Below, piece after piece: positions 9,123 to 18,419 of a stretch of DNA of 64,000 nt (its first letter is position 1; every line of letters begins with the position of its first letter). This DNA is from Bacteroidaceae bacterium. Its GTDB lineage: Bacteria; Bacteroidota; Bacteroidia; Bacteroidales; Bacteroidaceae. Where the stretch lies: contig JAFNXL010000010.1 in NCBI GenBank assembly GCA_017379075.1, positions 84,025-148,024 on the forward strand, read 5' to 3'. The position numbers and the translations under genes are program-made. Under the pieces are notes generated by a model. It worked only from the letters and a program-made list of their open reading frames with translations. It did not search any database and was not told the origin of the DNA.

Positions 9123-9484
9123 GGTTCCACGCCGGAGGCCGTTTCCGTCTCCGCACCTTGTCCGTCGCCCGCGTCTGGCAGATGCTCCTCATCATCGGAC
9201 GACGAGGCCGCACTACGGGTAAGGAACTCTTTCTTGTATTGCGAAATGAGGGTGTTCATGTAAGCGATGAAGTCGGCATATCCCCCATCGCCCTCCACAA
9301 CGGCAAAGGCATTCACCATCTCCACAAAGGAGCGGTAGGCCGCATCGGTCTGCTGGCGAGCGTTGAAAAGCGCCCGGGCCTGCTTGTTCATCCGCTCCTC
9401 GGTGCGCAGTACGCGCGTGGCTATGTAATTCTCGTTTTCCTCCTTCATGGACTGCACCACCCGTTCCGGACGCAGAGCTGCCAC
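9119..9484 (-). pseudogene. Truncated DUF6261-like protein (C-terminal remnant)
   Basis: The open frame gives about 122 residues from a GTG, including NKQARALFNARQQTDAAYR and GGYADFIAYMNTLISQYKK. These resemble the C-terminal half of DUF6261 proteins, which are usually about 240 residues and common in Bacteroidales. The family match is from memory. Upstream the frame stays open for 15 codons (reading ILNLVQDFTASE just before the GTG) and then hits TAG at 9532-9530. The N-terminal half is missing and replaced by a short repeat array. The tail is acidic and low-complexity. It is probably a decayed gene fragment, though expression of a short protein cannot be excluded. Confidence 0.5.
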
Positions 9485-9499
9485 CTCGCTTGCGGTGAA

Positions 9500-9544
9500 A
9501 TCCTGAACTAAATTCAGGATGACATAATGCTAAATTCAGGATGA
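9500..9544. repeat. Short 22-bp-pitch repeat with TTCAGGAT half-sites
   Basis: CTAAATTCAGGATGA occurs at 9508-9522 and again at 9530-9544, exactly 22 bp apart. The first copy also forms a dyad with the preceding ATCCTGAA (9500-9507 against TTCAGGAT 9513-9520). The repeat sits where the 5' half of the DUF6261-like gene should be. Confidence 0.6.
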
Positions 9545-9606
9545 TATTGCGTTGTGTTGGCCGTTAGTTATTAGTCCTCTGTGCGACGGAGGAAAGGGCG
9601 TGGGGT

Positions 9607-9647
9607 CTAAAAAGTTTGGCGGCACGCCCTGGAAGGGGCGCACCGCC
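9607..9647 (-). terminator. Rho-independent terminator after ilvE
   Basis: GGCGG-CA-CGCCC (9618-9629) pairs with GGGCG-CA-CCGCC (9636-9647) around a 6-nt loop. Read on the minus strand it is followed by AAACTTTTTAG. It begins 30 bp past the ilvE stop. Confidence 0.65.
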
Positions 9648-9676
9648 GATGTATATAATATAGTAGGTAAGTTTTC

Positions 9677-10699
9677 TTATTCGATTACGATGCGGGTCCA
9701 GCCGTGAACGTCGGGCTCCACACCATACTGGATGTTGCGCAGCTTGTTGTAGAGCTTGGTGCAGACGGGACCGGGCTGTCCGTCCTTGCTGATGACGTAG
9801 CTGGTCTTGGTGTCCAGGTCGTCAATCTTGGCAATGGGGCTGATGACGGCTGCCGTTCCGCAGGCGCCGGCTTCCTCGAACGTGGAGAGTTCCTCTTCCA
9901 GAATGGGGCGGCGCTCCACCTTCATGCCCATGTCCATGGCGAGCTGCATGAGGCTCTTGTTGGTGATGCTGGGCAGGATGCTGGTGCTCTTGGGGGTGAC
10001 GTAGGTGTTGTCCTTGATGCCGAAGAAGTTGGCGGCTCCGCACTCGTCGATGTACTTCTTCTCCTTGGCGTCCAGGTAGAACTCGCAGCTGTAACCCAAG
10101 TCGTGCGCCATCTTGTTGGCACGCAGGCTGGCGGCATAGTTTCCGCCCACCTTGTACACGCCGGTGCCGAGGGGTGCGCTGCGGTCATACTCGCGGATGA
10201 TGACGTAGGGGTTGGCGGCGAAGCCTCCCTTGAAGTAGGGACCTACGGGGGTTACGAAGATGAGGAAGATGTACTCCTCTGAGGGGTGTACGCCCACCTG
10301 TGCCGATGTGCCGAGCAGCAGGGGACGGATGTAGAGGGATGCTCCGCTCTCGTATGGGGGAATGAAGCGTTCGTTCAGGCGGATCACCTTCTCCACCATG
10401 CTGATGAAGAGTTCGGTGGGCACCTCGGGCATGAGGATGCCGCGGCAGGTGCTCTGCAGGCGGGCGGCGTTCTCGTCCACGCGGAACACACGCACCTTGC
10501 CGTCGGGGCAACGGTATGCCTTTAGGCCTTCGAAGGCTTCCTGTCCGTAGTGGAGACAGGTGGCTGCCATGTGCATGGGAATGGTTTCTTCGCTGCAGGT
10601 TTCAATCTCGCCCCATGCTCCGTTACGGAAGTAACAGCGCACGTTGTAATCGGTCTTGTGGTATCCAAAACCGATGTTGGACCAATCTAATTCGCTCAT
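9677..10699 (-). CDS. ilvE: Branched-chain amino acid aminotransferase (type II)
   Basis: IlvE is a PLP-dependent transaminase that interconverts leucine, isoleucine and valine with their 2-oxo acids, using glutamate/2-oxoglutarate. The 340-residue protein has the fold-type IV features of the class II BCAT family: GQEAFEGLKAYR near residues 52-63, IRPLLLGTSAQVG, and YKVGGNYAASL around the Schiff-base lysine at about K183. Length is normal. It is a single-gene unit with its own promoter and terminator. Confidence 0.95.
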   Translation of the reverse strand: MSELDWSNIGFGYHKTDYNVRCYFRNGAWGEIETCSEETIPMHMAATCLHYGQEAFEGLKAYRCPDGKVRVFRVDENAARLQSTCRGILMPEVPTELFISMVEKVIRLNERFIPPYESGASLYIRPLLLGTSAQVGVHPSEEYIFLIFVTPVGPYFKGGFAANPYVIIREYDRSAPLGTGVYKVGGNYAASLRANKMAHDLGYSCEFYLDAKEKKYIDECGAANFFGIKDNTYVTPKSTSILPSITNKSLMQLAMDMGMKVERRPILEEELSTFEEAGACGTAAVISPIAKIDDLDTKTSYVISKDGQPGPVCTKLYNKLRNIQYGVEPDVHGWTRIVIE

Positions 10700-10763
10700 A
10701 TATTCAATCTTTTTTATTTCCTATTTATACTGCCGGGGCTTTGCGCCCGGTTCATAGCGGGTG

Positions 10764-10794
10764 CAAAATTACATCATTTCGTTCAGTAGAACAA
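10764..10794 (-). promoter_or_regulatory. Promoter of ilvE
   Basis: On the minus strand TAATTTTG (10771-10764) is preceded by TTG (10794-10792) with 20 bp between. A GC-rich imperfect hairpin (CCGGGC / GCCCCGG, about 10732-10750) lies in the resulting leader and could be regulatory, though this is only suggestive. Confidence 0.65.
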
Positions 10795-10825
10795 CGATTA
10801 TCCCGTTTTTTTGGCGGAAAAGTGT

Positions 10826-11023
10826 TTATTTGTCCTCGTCGGGCAAAATTTCCTTTATATCCTTCTCCACCTGCACCAGTTTGTTGCGGCAGAACTGGAG
10901 CAGCGTCTGCGCTTCCTTCACCCTGTCAATGAGGTGGTCCACGCCCAGCGTGCCCTGTTCAATCTCCTGCACAAGTTGTTCCAGGCGCTGCATGGCCTGT
11001 TCGTATGTCATTTTCTTCTGCAT
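10826..11023 (-). CDS. xseB: Exodeoxyribonuclease VII small subunit
   Basis: XseB is the small helical subunit that coats the coiled-coil stalk of XseA in exonuclease VII, which degrades single-stranded DNA from both ends. The 65-residue product carries the family pattern MTYEQAMQRLEQLVQEIEQG and ends in an acidic tail. It follows xseA by 6 bp. Confidence 0.92.
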   Translation of the reverse strand: MQKKMTYEQAMQRLEQLVQEIEQGTLGVDHLIDRVKEAQTLLQFCRNKLVQVEKDIKEILPDEDK

Positions 11024-11029
11024 AATCTT

Positions 11030-12349
11030 CTACTCTGAGGTTTTTGTGTTCTTTTCCTGGCACTCGCTCACTATCTCACCCTGTGCCAGACGGGTGTGTA
11101 TCTTGTCTCCGGGCTGGATTTGTGCGGCATCGGTAACCACCTTGCCGCGGACGGTGGTGATGGAATAGCCCTGACGGAGGATGCGGATGGGGTCGTTCTG
11201 CGCCACCTTCTGCGCCAGCAGGTCCAGGCTGTGCCGGCGGCGTTCGAGCATGAGCGGAACGGCGGCTTGGAGGCGCTGCGAAAGGCGGTCGGCATCGTGT
11301 GCGGCATTCACCAGGGCACTGCTTGCGCCGGTGGAAAGAGCGCGGCTCATCAGTTGCAGGCGGTGGTTGCAGCCGAAGGTGTATTTCAGCACGGCAAGGG
11401 GCATGCGCGCCGATACGTTGCGGAGCTTGTCCTGACGGTTGCGAAGGGCAAGCGTGGCGGCATCGTGGATGCGGGCAGAGAAGCGGTCGAGCGCGGTGAG
11501 TTGCGCGGTCTGGTTGCCGATGATGAAGTCAGCGGCCGCCGTCGGGGTCTTCACAAACTTGTGCGCCACATAGTCGAGCACCGTCTCGTCCCTCTCGTGT
11601 CCGATGCCCACAATGACGGGAAGGGGGAACTGCGCCACGGCGGCGGCAAGGTGATAGGTGTCGAAGCAGGCGAGGTCGGCCACGGCTCCCCCACCGCGGA
11701 TGATGACCACCACGTCCCACTCTTCGGTCTCATCGGCAATCTGCTGAAGGGCCGAAAGGATGCTTTCCTCTACATGCTGTCCCTGCATGACGGCGGGGAA
11801 AAGCTGCACGGAAAAGCGGAAATGATAAGGATTGTGCTGCAGATGATGGCAAAAGTCGCCATAACCGGCAGCGGTGGACGCGCTGACAACGGCAATACGC
11901 TGCGTCAGCGGCGGAAGGGGAAGGCTCTGGTTGTCATGCAGGATGCCGTCCTCGTCGAGCCGTCTCAGGATTTCGCGTCGTTGCTGCGCCAGGCTTCCCA
12001 GGGTGTAGGACGCGTCAATGTCCGTGATGTTGAGCGAATAGCCGTAGGCCTCGTGGAAGGTGAGCTGCACCTGGAGCAACACCCGCAGCCCGGCCCGCAG
12101 TTCCTGTCCGCTCTCCTGCATGAAGCGCAGACGCAGAATGTTATACTGCCGCGCCCAACAATGGATTCTCGCCCGTGCCAGCACGTTGCGGCCGTCTGCG
12201 TCCTTTTCTATGATTTCGCCATAGAAATGGCCGTTTCCGGCCTGGCGTGCCTCGCTCAGTTCCCCCACGACCCACAGCGTGTCGGGGAAGGTCTGTTCCA
12301 CGGCATCGCGCACCAGGGCATTGAGTTGGTAAAGGGAAAGGGGTTGCAT
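11030..12349 (-). CDS. xseA: Exodeoxyribonuclease VII large subunit
   Basis: XseA is the catalytic subunit of exonuclease VII. It has an N-terminal OB-fold (MQPLSLYQLNALVRDAVEQT, then LWVVGELSEARQAGNGHFYG), a catalytic domain with RIAVVSASTAAGYGDF, VVVIIRGGGAVADL and PVIVGIGHERDETVLDYVA, and a C-terminal coiled coil. I start at ATG 12349 because it aligns with the family N-terminus. An upstream in-frame start would add 13 hydrophobic residues encoded across the terminator of the preceding operon. Confidence 0.93.
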   Translation of the reverse strand: MQPLSLYQLNALVRDAVEQTFPDTLWVVGELSEARQAGNGHFYGEIIEKDADGRNVLARARIHCWARQYNILRLRFMQESGQELRAGLRVLLQVQLTFHEAYGYSLNITDIDASYTLGSLAQQRREILRRLDEDGILHDNQSLPLPPLTQRIAVVSASTAAGYGDFCHHLQHNPYHFRFSVQLFPAVMQGQHVEESILSALQQIADETEEWDVVVIIRGGGAVADLACFDTYHLAAAVAQFPLPVIVGIGHERDETVLDYVAHKFVKTPTAAADFIIGNQTAQLTALDRFSARIHDAATLALRNRQDKLRNVSARMPLAVLKYTFGCNHRLQLMSRALSTGASSALVNAAHDADRLSQRLQAAVPLMLERRRHSLDLLAQKVAQNDPIRILRQGYSITTVRGKVVTDAAQIQPGDKIHTRLAQGEIVSECQEKNTKTSE

Positions 12350-12359
12350 AGACAGATAT

Positions 12360-12419
12360 AAAAAAAGTGAAACTGCAGACAAGGCCAATGCTCACGCACA
12401 AACACAAGACTGCAGTTTC
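12360..12419 (-). terminator. Terminator of the methylmalonyl-CoA decarboxylase operon
   Basis: GAAACTGCAG (12369-12378) and CTGCAGTTTC (12410-12419) are perfectly complementary arms around a 31-nt loop. On the minus strand the stem is followed by ACTTTTTTTATA. It begins 57 bp past the oadB stop. Confidence 0.65.
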
Positions 12420-12475
12420 GATTTTCAACTTAAAATGCTATTTACATGAAAAAAAATAGTTTTCTTCTACAAAAA

Positions 12476-13759
12476 TTATCCGAGGAAGCTGAGCAGGATA
12501 CCTGCAGCCACCGCAGAACCAATCACGCCGGCCACATTGGGACCCATGGCGTGCATGAGCAGGAAGTTGCGGGGATCGGCCTTCTGACCTTCTACCTGGC
12601 TTACACGAGCGGCCATAGGCACGGCGCTCACACCGGCAGAACCAATCAGCGGATTGATCTTCTCCTTCAGGAACAGGTTCATGAACTTGGCCAGCAACAC
12701 ACCACCGGCAGAACCTACGCCAAAGGCTACGATACCCACGCAAAGAATGCTGAGGGTCTGGAAGTTCAGGAATGACTGGGCTGTGGCAGTGGCTCCAACG
12801 GTTACACCGAGGAAGATTACCACGATATTGTTCAGCTCGTTCTGTACGGCCTTGCTCAGACGCTCAACCACACCGCTCTCCTTCATCAGGTTACCCAGCA
12901 TCAGACAGCCGATAAGAGAGGCTGCAGAGGGAAGAATGAGCGACACCACGATGGCCACTACAATGGGGAATACGATCTTTTCCTTCTTGGTGACGGTGCG
13001 CAGCTGCTTCATGCGGATCATACGCTCCTTCTTAGTAGTGAGCGCGCGCATGATGGGGGGCTGGATTACGGGCACCAGCGCCATGTAAGAGTAGGCGGCC
13101 ACAGCGATGGGACCCAGCAAGTGGGGAGCCAGCTTGGTGGTAAGGAAGATGGCGGTGGGACCGTCGGCGCCACCGATGATACCGATTGACGCGGCCTCAT
13201 TGGGAAGGAAGCCGAAGATGTCGATCTGTGTTACCAGGAAGGTGGCAAAGATACCGAGCTGTGCGGCAGCACCCAAGAGCAGGCTCTTGGGGTTGGCAAT
13301 CAGGGGACCGAAGTCGGTCATCGCACCCACGCCCAGGAAAATGAGACAGGGATAGACACCGGCCTTCACGCCAATGTAGAGGATATCCAACAGTCCTCCC
13401 TCGGCCATGATGTGGCGATAGCTGTGATAATAGGGGCTGTCCGGATTCAGGAACTCATTGTTCCACATCTCGGTGTGGAACATTCCGGCTCCGGGCAGGT
13501 TCGTAAGCACCATACCAAAGGCAATGGGCAAAAGCAACAGGGGTTCATACTCCTTCTTGATGGCAAGATAAAGCAGGAAACATCCGATGCCCAACATTAC
13601 GGCATTCTTCCAACCCTCTCCAACGAAGAAGGATGTGATGCCCATATCGTTCCAGAACTTGGCGAGCGCATCGCTCATATTGAAGTCTGCCGCCATTGCA
13701 GGAGCAGCCATCAAAAGCATAAGTGCCAGAACGCCGAAAAACTTAACACTATTCTTCAT
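12476..13759 (-). CDS. oadB: Sodium-translocating decarboxylase beta subunit
   Basis: The beta subunit is the integral-membrane part that removes CO2 from carboxybiotin and exports Na+. The 427-residue protein has an N-terminal hydrophobic segment, about ten membrane helices, and the conserved [10 protein letters not shown] loop at about 196-205 with the functional Asp near 199. A second core loop ([13 protein letters not shown]) lies near the C-terminus. Because its operon encodes a methylmalonyl-CoA carboxyltransferase, the decarboxylase is probably methylmalonyl-CoA-specific (mmdB equivalent), not oxaloacetate. It is the last gene of the operon and is followed by a strong hairpin. Confidence 0.93.
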   Translation of the reverse strand: MKNSVKFFGVLALMLLMAAPAMAADFNMSDALAKFWNDMGITSFFVGEGWKNAVMLGIGCFLLYLAIKKEYEPLLLLPIAFGMVLTNLPGAGMFHTEMWNNEFLNPDSPYYHSYRHIMAEGGLLDILYIGVKAGVYPCLIFLGVGAMTDFGPLIANPKSLLLGAAAQLGIFATFLVTQIDIFGFLPNEAASIGIIGGADGPTAIFLTTKLAPHLLGPIAVAAYSYMALVPVIQPPIMRALTTKKERMIRMKQLRTVTKKEKIVFPIVVAIVVSLILPSAASLIGCLMLGNLMKESGVVERLSKAVQNELNNIVVIFLGVTVGATATAQSFLNFQTLSILCVGIVAFGVGSAGGVLLAKFMNLFLKEKINPLIGSAGVSAVPMAARVSQVEGQKADPRNFLLMHAMGPNVAGVIGSAVAAGILLSFLG

Positions 13760-13765
13760 AATTCA

Positions 13766-14500
13766 TTACGCCATTTCAACAAGGGCTTCTCCGCTCTGAA
13801 CCTGAGCGCCCTGCTGTACCAATATTGCTTTTACTGTACCATCGTATTCGGCGGTGATGCTGTTCTCCATCTTCATGGCTTCCATCATCACAACGGTATC
13901 GCCAGCCTTGATCTGCTGTCCCACCTTCACCAGAATCTGGGTAATGGTTCCGGGCAGCGGAGCGGTTACGGCATTGGCACCTGCGGGAGCAGCCTTGGGA
14001 GCGGGAGCAGCGGCGGGAGCGGGAGCAGCCTTGGGAGCGGCAACGGGAGCGGCGGCAACGGGAGCGGCAACAGCGTCTGCCTGGAACTCAACCAGCACAT
14101 CGCCCTGGTTTACGCTCTGGCCTTCTGATACGCTCACAGCCTTAACGGTTCCGTTGGCTTCGGCCACAATGTCATTGGCCATCTTCATGGCTTCCATTAC
14201 AACGAGCACATCGCCCTTCTTCACCTTCTGGCCGGCCTTGGCCACAACCTTTGTAATGGTTCCGGGCAGGGGAGCCACAACGGTGGTGTCGCTTGCGGGA
14301 GCGGCAGCGGCAGGAGCGGCAACGGGAGCGGCGGCAACGCCACCGGCAGGACGGATAACGGGTTTGGGCGCAGGTGTGCGACCAGGCATTTCAACCTGAT
14401 AGGTCTTGCCATTAACTGTTACCAGCAAAGAGCCTCCTTCTTCCTCAACAACCTTAGTGGTATAGTTCTTGCCGGCTATCTTAAACTTAAAATCTTCCAT
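13766..14500 (-). CDS. Biotin carboxyl carrier subunit with two tandem biotinyl domains
   Basis: This subunit shuttles the carboxyl group from MmdA to the membrane subunit on a biotin arm. Residues 1-40 are the usual N-terminal segment. Two Pro/Ala-rich linkers (about 42-70 and 143-175) separate two biotinyl domains, at about 71-139 and 176-243. Both carry the biotinylation motif EAMKM, with target lysines at about K106 and K210, and both start with a PLPGTIT hairpin. Bacteroidales homologues usually have one domain in about 140 residues. The duplication is in frame, and the copies have diverged (KMAND against KMENS), so it is not an assembly repeat. It lies 6 bp from oadB. Confidence 0.92.
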   Translation of the reverse strand: MEDFKFKIAGKNYTTKVVEEEGGSLLVTVNGKTYQVEMPGRTPAPKPVIRPAGGVAAAPVAAPAAAAPASDTTVVAPLPGTITKVVAKAGQKVKKGDVLVVMEAMKMANDIVAEANGTVKAVSVSEGQSVNQGDVLVEFQADAVAAPVAAAPVAAPKAAPAPAAAPAPKAAPAGANAVTAPLPGTITQILVKVGQQIKAGDTVVMMEAMKMENSITAEYDGTVKAILVQQGAQVQSGEALVEMA

Positions 14501-14540
14501 TTTTATATCTTTGGATTTTACTATTAACGATTTATGTTAT

Positions 14541-14876
14541 TTACACACTTGCATTCAACTCGGCATGCCAGAGAGAGCGCTCGTCATTCTGGATGGTGAG
14601 CACACCGCTTTCCTCGTCATGTGCACTGTTGAGATACAGGTAAACGGCAGTAGCCACAGCGGCCATGTCTTCCTCGTATCCCTCAACCTTCTGTTTGGTA
14701 TCGTCCTTTGCAGGAGCCTTCTTTGCAGCAGTCTTGGGCTTCACTTCGCTCTTAGCGGCCACATAACTGAAAATCTGCAGCAGAAGTACCAAAAGGACCA
14801 GGATGGAAAACACAGCGCCGAAACCCAGTCCGGTCATCAGCCAAGCCGTTGTCCATTTTGTTGCTAAAATCATCAT
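14541..14876 (-). CDS. OadG-like gamma/delta subunit of sodium-pump decarboxylase
   Basis: Small one-helix subunits of this type assemble and stabilise the decarboxylase complex at the membrane. The 111-residue protein has an N-terminal transmembrane helix (WLMTGLGFGAVFSILVLLVL, about 12-31), then a charged Lys/Ala/Pro linker and a short C-terminal domain (MAAVATAVYLYLNSAHDEESG). The position between mmdA and the biotin carrier is the standard operon order. Confidence 0.85.
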   Translation of the reverse strand: MMILATKWTTAWLMTGLGFGAVFSILVLLVLLLQIFSYVAAKSEVKPKTAAKKAPAKDDTKQKVEGYEEDMAAVATAVYLYLNSAHDEESGVLTIQNDERSLWHAELNASV

Positions 14877-14891
14877 ATCGCAATAATATTA

Positions 14892-16463
14892 TTAGAGGGG
14901 AATATTGCCGTGTTTCTTGGCGGGGTTGGTGAGCTTCTTGTTCTCCAGCTGTGCCAAAGCGCGGATGATGCGGAAACGGGTGTTGCGAGGTTCAATCACG
15001 TCATCGATATAGCCATATCTTGCCGCATTGTAGGGGTTGGCAAACAGCTTGGTGTATTCGTCTTCCTTCTCCTTTACAAATGCCTTTGCCTCTTCAACCT
15101 TGCCTTCGTCCTTGAGGGCCTTGGCCTCCTTGGCATAAAGCACAGATGCGGCACCGGCAGCACCCATTACGGCGATTTCGGCGGTGGGCCATGCGTAGTT
15201 CATGTCGCCACGCAGCTGCTTACAGCTCATCACAATGTGAGAACCGCCATAGCTCTTGCGCAGGGTAACGGTTACCTTGGGCACGGTACATTCTCCGTAG
15301 GCATAGAGCAGCTTGGCTCCGTGCAGGATGACAGCGTTGTACTCCTGTCCAGTTCCGGGAAGGAATCCGGGCACGTCAACCAAAGTTACGATGGGAATGT
15401 TGAAAGCGTCGCAGAAGCGAACGAAACGGGCGCCCTTACGGCTGGCGTTGCAGTCGAGCACACCTGCCAACTGCTTGGGCTGGTTGGCCACGATACCTAC
15501 AGACTCGCCGTTGAAGCGGGCGAAGCCCACGATAAGGTTCTTGGCAAAATTGGGCTGCACTTCCATGAACTCGCCATTGTCCACGATTCCGGCAATCACC
15601 TCGTACATGTCGTAAGGCATGTTGGGGTTCTCGGGAATAATCTCGTTCAGGAAATCTTCCTTGCGGTCAATGGGGTCTGTGCATTCTACGCGGGGAGCCT
15701 TCTCCAGGTTGTTCTGGGGAATGAAGCTGATGAGCTGCTTGATCATGGCCATAGCCTCTTCCTCGGTAGAAGCGGTGAAATGAGTCACACCAGACTTGGT
15801 GGCATGCACGCTGGCACCACCCAACTGCTCCTGGGTTACCACCTCGCCCAAAACGGTCTTCACAACGGCGGGGCCGGTGAGGAACATGTAAGAGGTGTTC
15901 TCCATCATCAAAGTGAAGTCGGTAAGCGCGGGGCTGTAAACGGCACCTCCGGCGCAGGGACCCATAATGGCGGAAATCTGGGGAATCACACCGCTGGCCA
16001 TGATGTTGCGCTGGAAAATCTCGCTATAGCCGGCCAATGCGTTGATACCTTCCTGCAGACGGGCACCACCAGAGTCGTTCAAACCGATTACGGGAGCACC
16101 CACCTTCATGGCGATGTCCATAATCTTGCAAATCTTGCTGGCCAGCATTTCACTCAGCGAACCTGCTGTTACGGTGAAATCCTGTGCGAAAACATAAACC
16201 AGACGGCCGCCGATGGTTCCGCTACCAGTTACCACACCATCGCCCAGATAGTGCTTCTTGTCCATACCGAAGTTTGTACAACGGTGCTGAACGAACATGT
16301 CCATTTCTTCGAAACTTCCGTCATCGAGCAACATGGCGATGCGTTCGCGGGCGGTGTACTTACCTTTCTCGTGCTGCTTGGCAATAGCCTTCTCACCACC
16401 ACCAAGACGAGCCTTGACACGGAGTTCTACCAACTCCTTGATCTTTTCTGTTTGAGTACTCAT
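14892..16463 (-). CDS. mmdA: Methylmalonyl-CoA decarboxylase carboxyltransferase subunit
   Basis: MmdA transfers the carboxyl group of (S)-methylmalonyl-CoA to biotin, releasing propionyl-CoA. The 523-residue protein contains both halves of the carboxyltransferase fold: [19 protein letters not shown] and [16 protein letters not shown] in the N-terminal half, and [19 protein letters not shown] with [17 protein letters not shown] in the C-terminal half. It is very like propionyl-CoA carboxylase beta subunits; the sodium-pump operon context decides the name. I start at ATG 16463 ([15 protein letters not shown]). An in-frame ATG at 16544 would add a hydrophobic leader lying upstream of the promoter box. 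It is the first gene of a four-gene operon. Confidence 0.93.
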   Translation of the reverse strand: MSTQTEKIKELVELRVKARLGGGEKAIAKQHEKGKYTARERIAMLLDDGSFEEMDMFVQHRCTNFGMDKKHYLGDGVVTGSGTIGGRLVYVFAQDFTVTAGSLSEMLASKICKIMDIAMKVGAPVIGLNDSGGARLQEGINALAGYSEIFQRNIMASGVIPQISAIMGPCAGGAVYSPALTDFTLMMENTSYMFLTGPAVVKTVLGEVVTQEQLGGASVHATKSGVTHFTASTEEEAMAMIKQLISFIPQNNLEKAPRVECTDPIDRKEDFLNEIIPENPNMPYDMYEVIAGIVDNGEFMEVQPNFAKNLIVGFARFNGESVGIVANQPKQLAGVLDCNASRKGARFVRFCDAFNIPIVTLVDVPGFLPGTGQEYNAVILHGAKLLYAYGECTVPKVTVTLRKSYGGSHIVMSCKQLRGDMNYAWPTAEIAVMGAAGAASVLYAKEAKALKDEGKVEEAKAFVKEKEDEYTKLFANPYNAARYGYIDDVIEPRNTRFRIIRALAQLENKKLTNPAKKHGNIPL

Positions 16464-16513
16464 TTTTTTATGAATAATATGAATAATTATTGCATTTTTT
16501 AGGAATTCACGGG

Positions 16514-16521
16514 CAAAGTTA
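16514..16521 (-). promoter_or_regulatory. -7 box of the mmdA operon promoter
   Basis: TAACTTTG on the minus strand lies 50 bp upstream of the mmdA start. No good TTG -33 element is seen at the expected distance (the region reads GTGTGG), so the promoter may be weaker or activator-dependent. Its place supports the 16463 start. Confidence 0.5.
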
Positions 16522-16976
16522 GCAATAAAAAACATTTGCCACACCTTTTTTATAAAAAAAAGTTAAAGCCTATACGAAAAATCCGCACAAAGGGGGATGA
16601 TGCACGCTTATATCGGACAAAGGCAGACAGAAAAAGTGGTTCAAGACGAATCTCAAACCACTTTCAGATTAAAACATCTTCCTGTTCTCCCTTGCAGGGG
16701 ACCATGGAATGATGTCCGGCCTTAATCTATACATAAACAATCTTCAGGCCTTAACAAACTAACACCATGAAAAACCGAAACAAAATTACTCGATTTCGTT
16801 TCAAATTAAAAGCAAAACGGAAGAAAAACTTACTTTTTGCAAAATTTATTGACATAAATCAATTATTTAGGCATTTTAATTGCGGAAATGGCAGCAAAAA
16901 GGGCAAAACAATAAAAACACCAACCACCACAAGTTCCAAAATGGGCATATAACTTGTGAAAAAAAAGAAAATGCCG
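16522..16976. other. Divergent intergenic region between mmdA and the MATE gene
   Basis: About 450 bp hold no convincing gene. AAAGTGGTT (16633-16641) and AACCACTTT (16656-16664) form a 9-bp stem with a 14-nt loop. A second imperfect dyad surrounds GGACCATGGAATGATGTCC near 16699-16717, and GGCCTTAA occurs twice just after it. The rest is AT-rich. The stem could be a regulatory leader hairpin or an old terminator. Confidence 0.4.
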
Positions 16977-16984
16977 TAACTTTG
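16954..16984 (+). promoter_or_regulatory. Promoter of the MATE-phosphoesterase operon
   Basis: TAACTTTG at 16977-16984 with TTG at 16954-16956, spacer 20 bp. The MATE start lies 58 bp downstream. Confidence 0.7.
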
Positions 16985-17042
16985 CAACCGCAAAACTGCA
17001 ATTAAAGAAGACACATTAATAACATTCTGAATATTAAGCTTC

Positions 17043-18419
17043 ATGGATAACGTAAAACCCCACGTCCCAACGGAGTTAGGCACAGAAAAGGTGTTCACCC
17101 TGCTTGTCCGCTATGCCGTACCCGCCATCATTGCCATGGCGGCCGCCTCTACATACAATATCATTGACAGCATTTTCGTGGGGCAAGGCGTGGGCGACAT
17201 GGCCATCAGCGGAATGGCTGTGGCCAGTCCGTTCATGAACCTGTCCACCGCACTTGGCGCAATGGTCGGTGTGGGAGCGAGCACCGTCATCAGTGTCCGT
17301 TTGGGCCAGGGGAAATATGAAACGGCGCAACAGGTCCTTGGCAATACCATCAGCCTGAACGTCATCATCGGCATTCTCTTCACAGCCATCTGCCTTCCGC
17401 TCCTGGACCCCATCCTGATGCTCTTCGGTGCCAGCGAAGCCACGCTGCCTTATGCCCGCGACTATATGCGTGTCATTCTCATCGGCAACATGATCACGCA
17501 CAGTTATTTTGGTCTGAATGCCGTATTGCGCAGCGCCGGACATCCCAGAACCGCCATGTACTGCACCTTTCTCACCATTATCCTCAATACAATTCTTGAC
17601 CCCCTGTTCATCTTCACGTTCAAGTGGGGCATAGAGGGTGCGGCCTGGGCCACAATCCTTTCACAGGCCGTTTCTTTGGGTGTCCAGCTGAAACTTTTCA
17701 GCCGTAAAAGCGAGCTTCTGCATCTGCGTCGCGGCATCTACAAACTGAGGGCGGACATTGTGCGTCAGACACTGGCCATCGGTCTGAGTCCCTTCCTTGT
17801 AAACTCATGCAGCTGTCTGGTTGTACTCATCTGCAACAACAGGCTTCTGCAGTTTGGCGGAGACATGGCCATCGGAGCATACGGAATAGTGAACCGTGTA
17901 TTGTTCTTCTTTATCACCATTGTCATCGGACTCATCCAGGGCATGCAGCCCATTGTAGGCTACAACTGGGGCGCGCACCTCAACAACCGCGTCTGGGCTG
18001 TCCTGCGCTATGGCATGATAGGCGGAAGCATCATCACCACCTGTGCGTTCCTTGTTGCCGAACTCATACCCGGAGTTGTGGTACAGGCTTTTGGCGCAGG
18101 CCCCGAGCTTACATCCCTCTCGGAACACGGATTCCGCATCATTGCCGCCTTGTTCCCCATTGTGGGCATACAGATGGTCATCGGCAACTTCTTCCAGAGC
18201 ATTGGACATGCAGGAAAGAGCATCTTCCTCAGCCTCACCCGACAGCTCCTGTTCCTCATCCCCCTACTCGCCCTTTTGCCCGAATGGTGGGGACTCGACG
18301 GCGTGTTCTGGGCCATGCCGGCATCGGACATCATCAGTTTCTTTGTGGCTTGCGGCATGCTGGTGTGGCAGATGAAGCACATCAAGGCACATACCCCCAC
18401 TGAAAAGGCCAAAGGATGA
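17043..18419 (+). CDS. MATE-family multidrug/metabolite efflux transporter
   Basis: MATE proteins export cationic drugs or metabolites in exchange for Na+ or H+. The 458-residue protein has twelve predicted membrane helices in two halves. The N-half begins LLVRYAVPAIIAMAAASTYN and VFVGQ-like DSIFVGQGVGDMAISG, and the C-half contains GMQPIVGYNWGAH, the usual MATE signature. Length is typical. The substrate is unknown. It overlaps the next gene by 4 bp (ATGA), so translation is coupled. Confidence 0.9.
   Translation: MDNVKPHVPTELGTEKVFTLLVRYAVPAIIAMAAASTYNIIDSIFVGQGVGDMAISGMAVASPFMNLSTALGAMVGVGASTVISVRLGQGKYETAQQVLGNTISLNVIIGILFTAICLPLLDPILMLFGASEATLPYARDYMRVILIGNMITHSYFGLNAVLRSAGHPRTAMYCTFLTIILNTILDPLFIFTFKWGIEGAAWATILSQAVSLGVQLKLFSRKSELLHLRRGIYKLRADIVRQTLAIGLSPFLVNSCSCLVVLICNNRLLQFGGDMAIGAYGIVNRVLFFFITIVIGLIQGMQPIVGYNWGAHLNNRVWAVLRYGMIGGSIITTCAFLVAELIPGVVVQAFGAGPELTSLSEHGFRIIAALFPIVGIQMVIGNFFQSIGHAGKSIFLSLTRQLLFLIPLLALLPEWWGLDGVFWAMPASDIISFFVACGMLVWQMKHIKAHTPTEKAKG

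Noticed and set aside
14910-16502. Long open frame antisense to mmdA
   Set aside because: It mirrors codon bias of the real gene; the minus strand encodes a complete carboxyltransferase.
16637-16653. tRNA T-loop-like GGTTCAAG
   Set aside because: No acceptor, D or anticodon arms can be drawn around it; the same holds at 54628.
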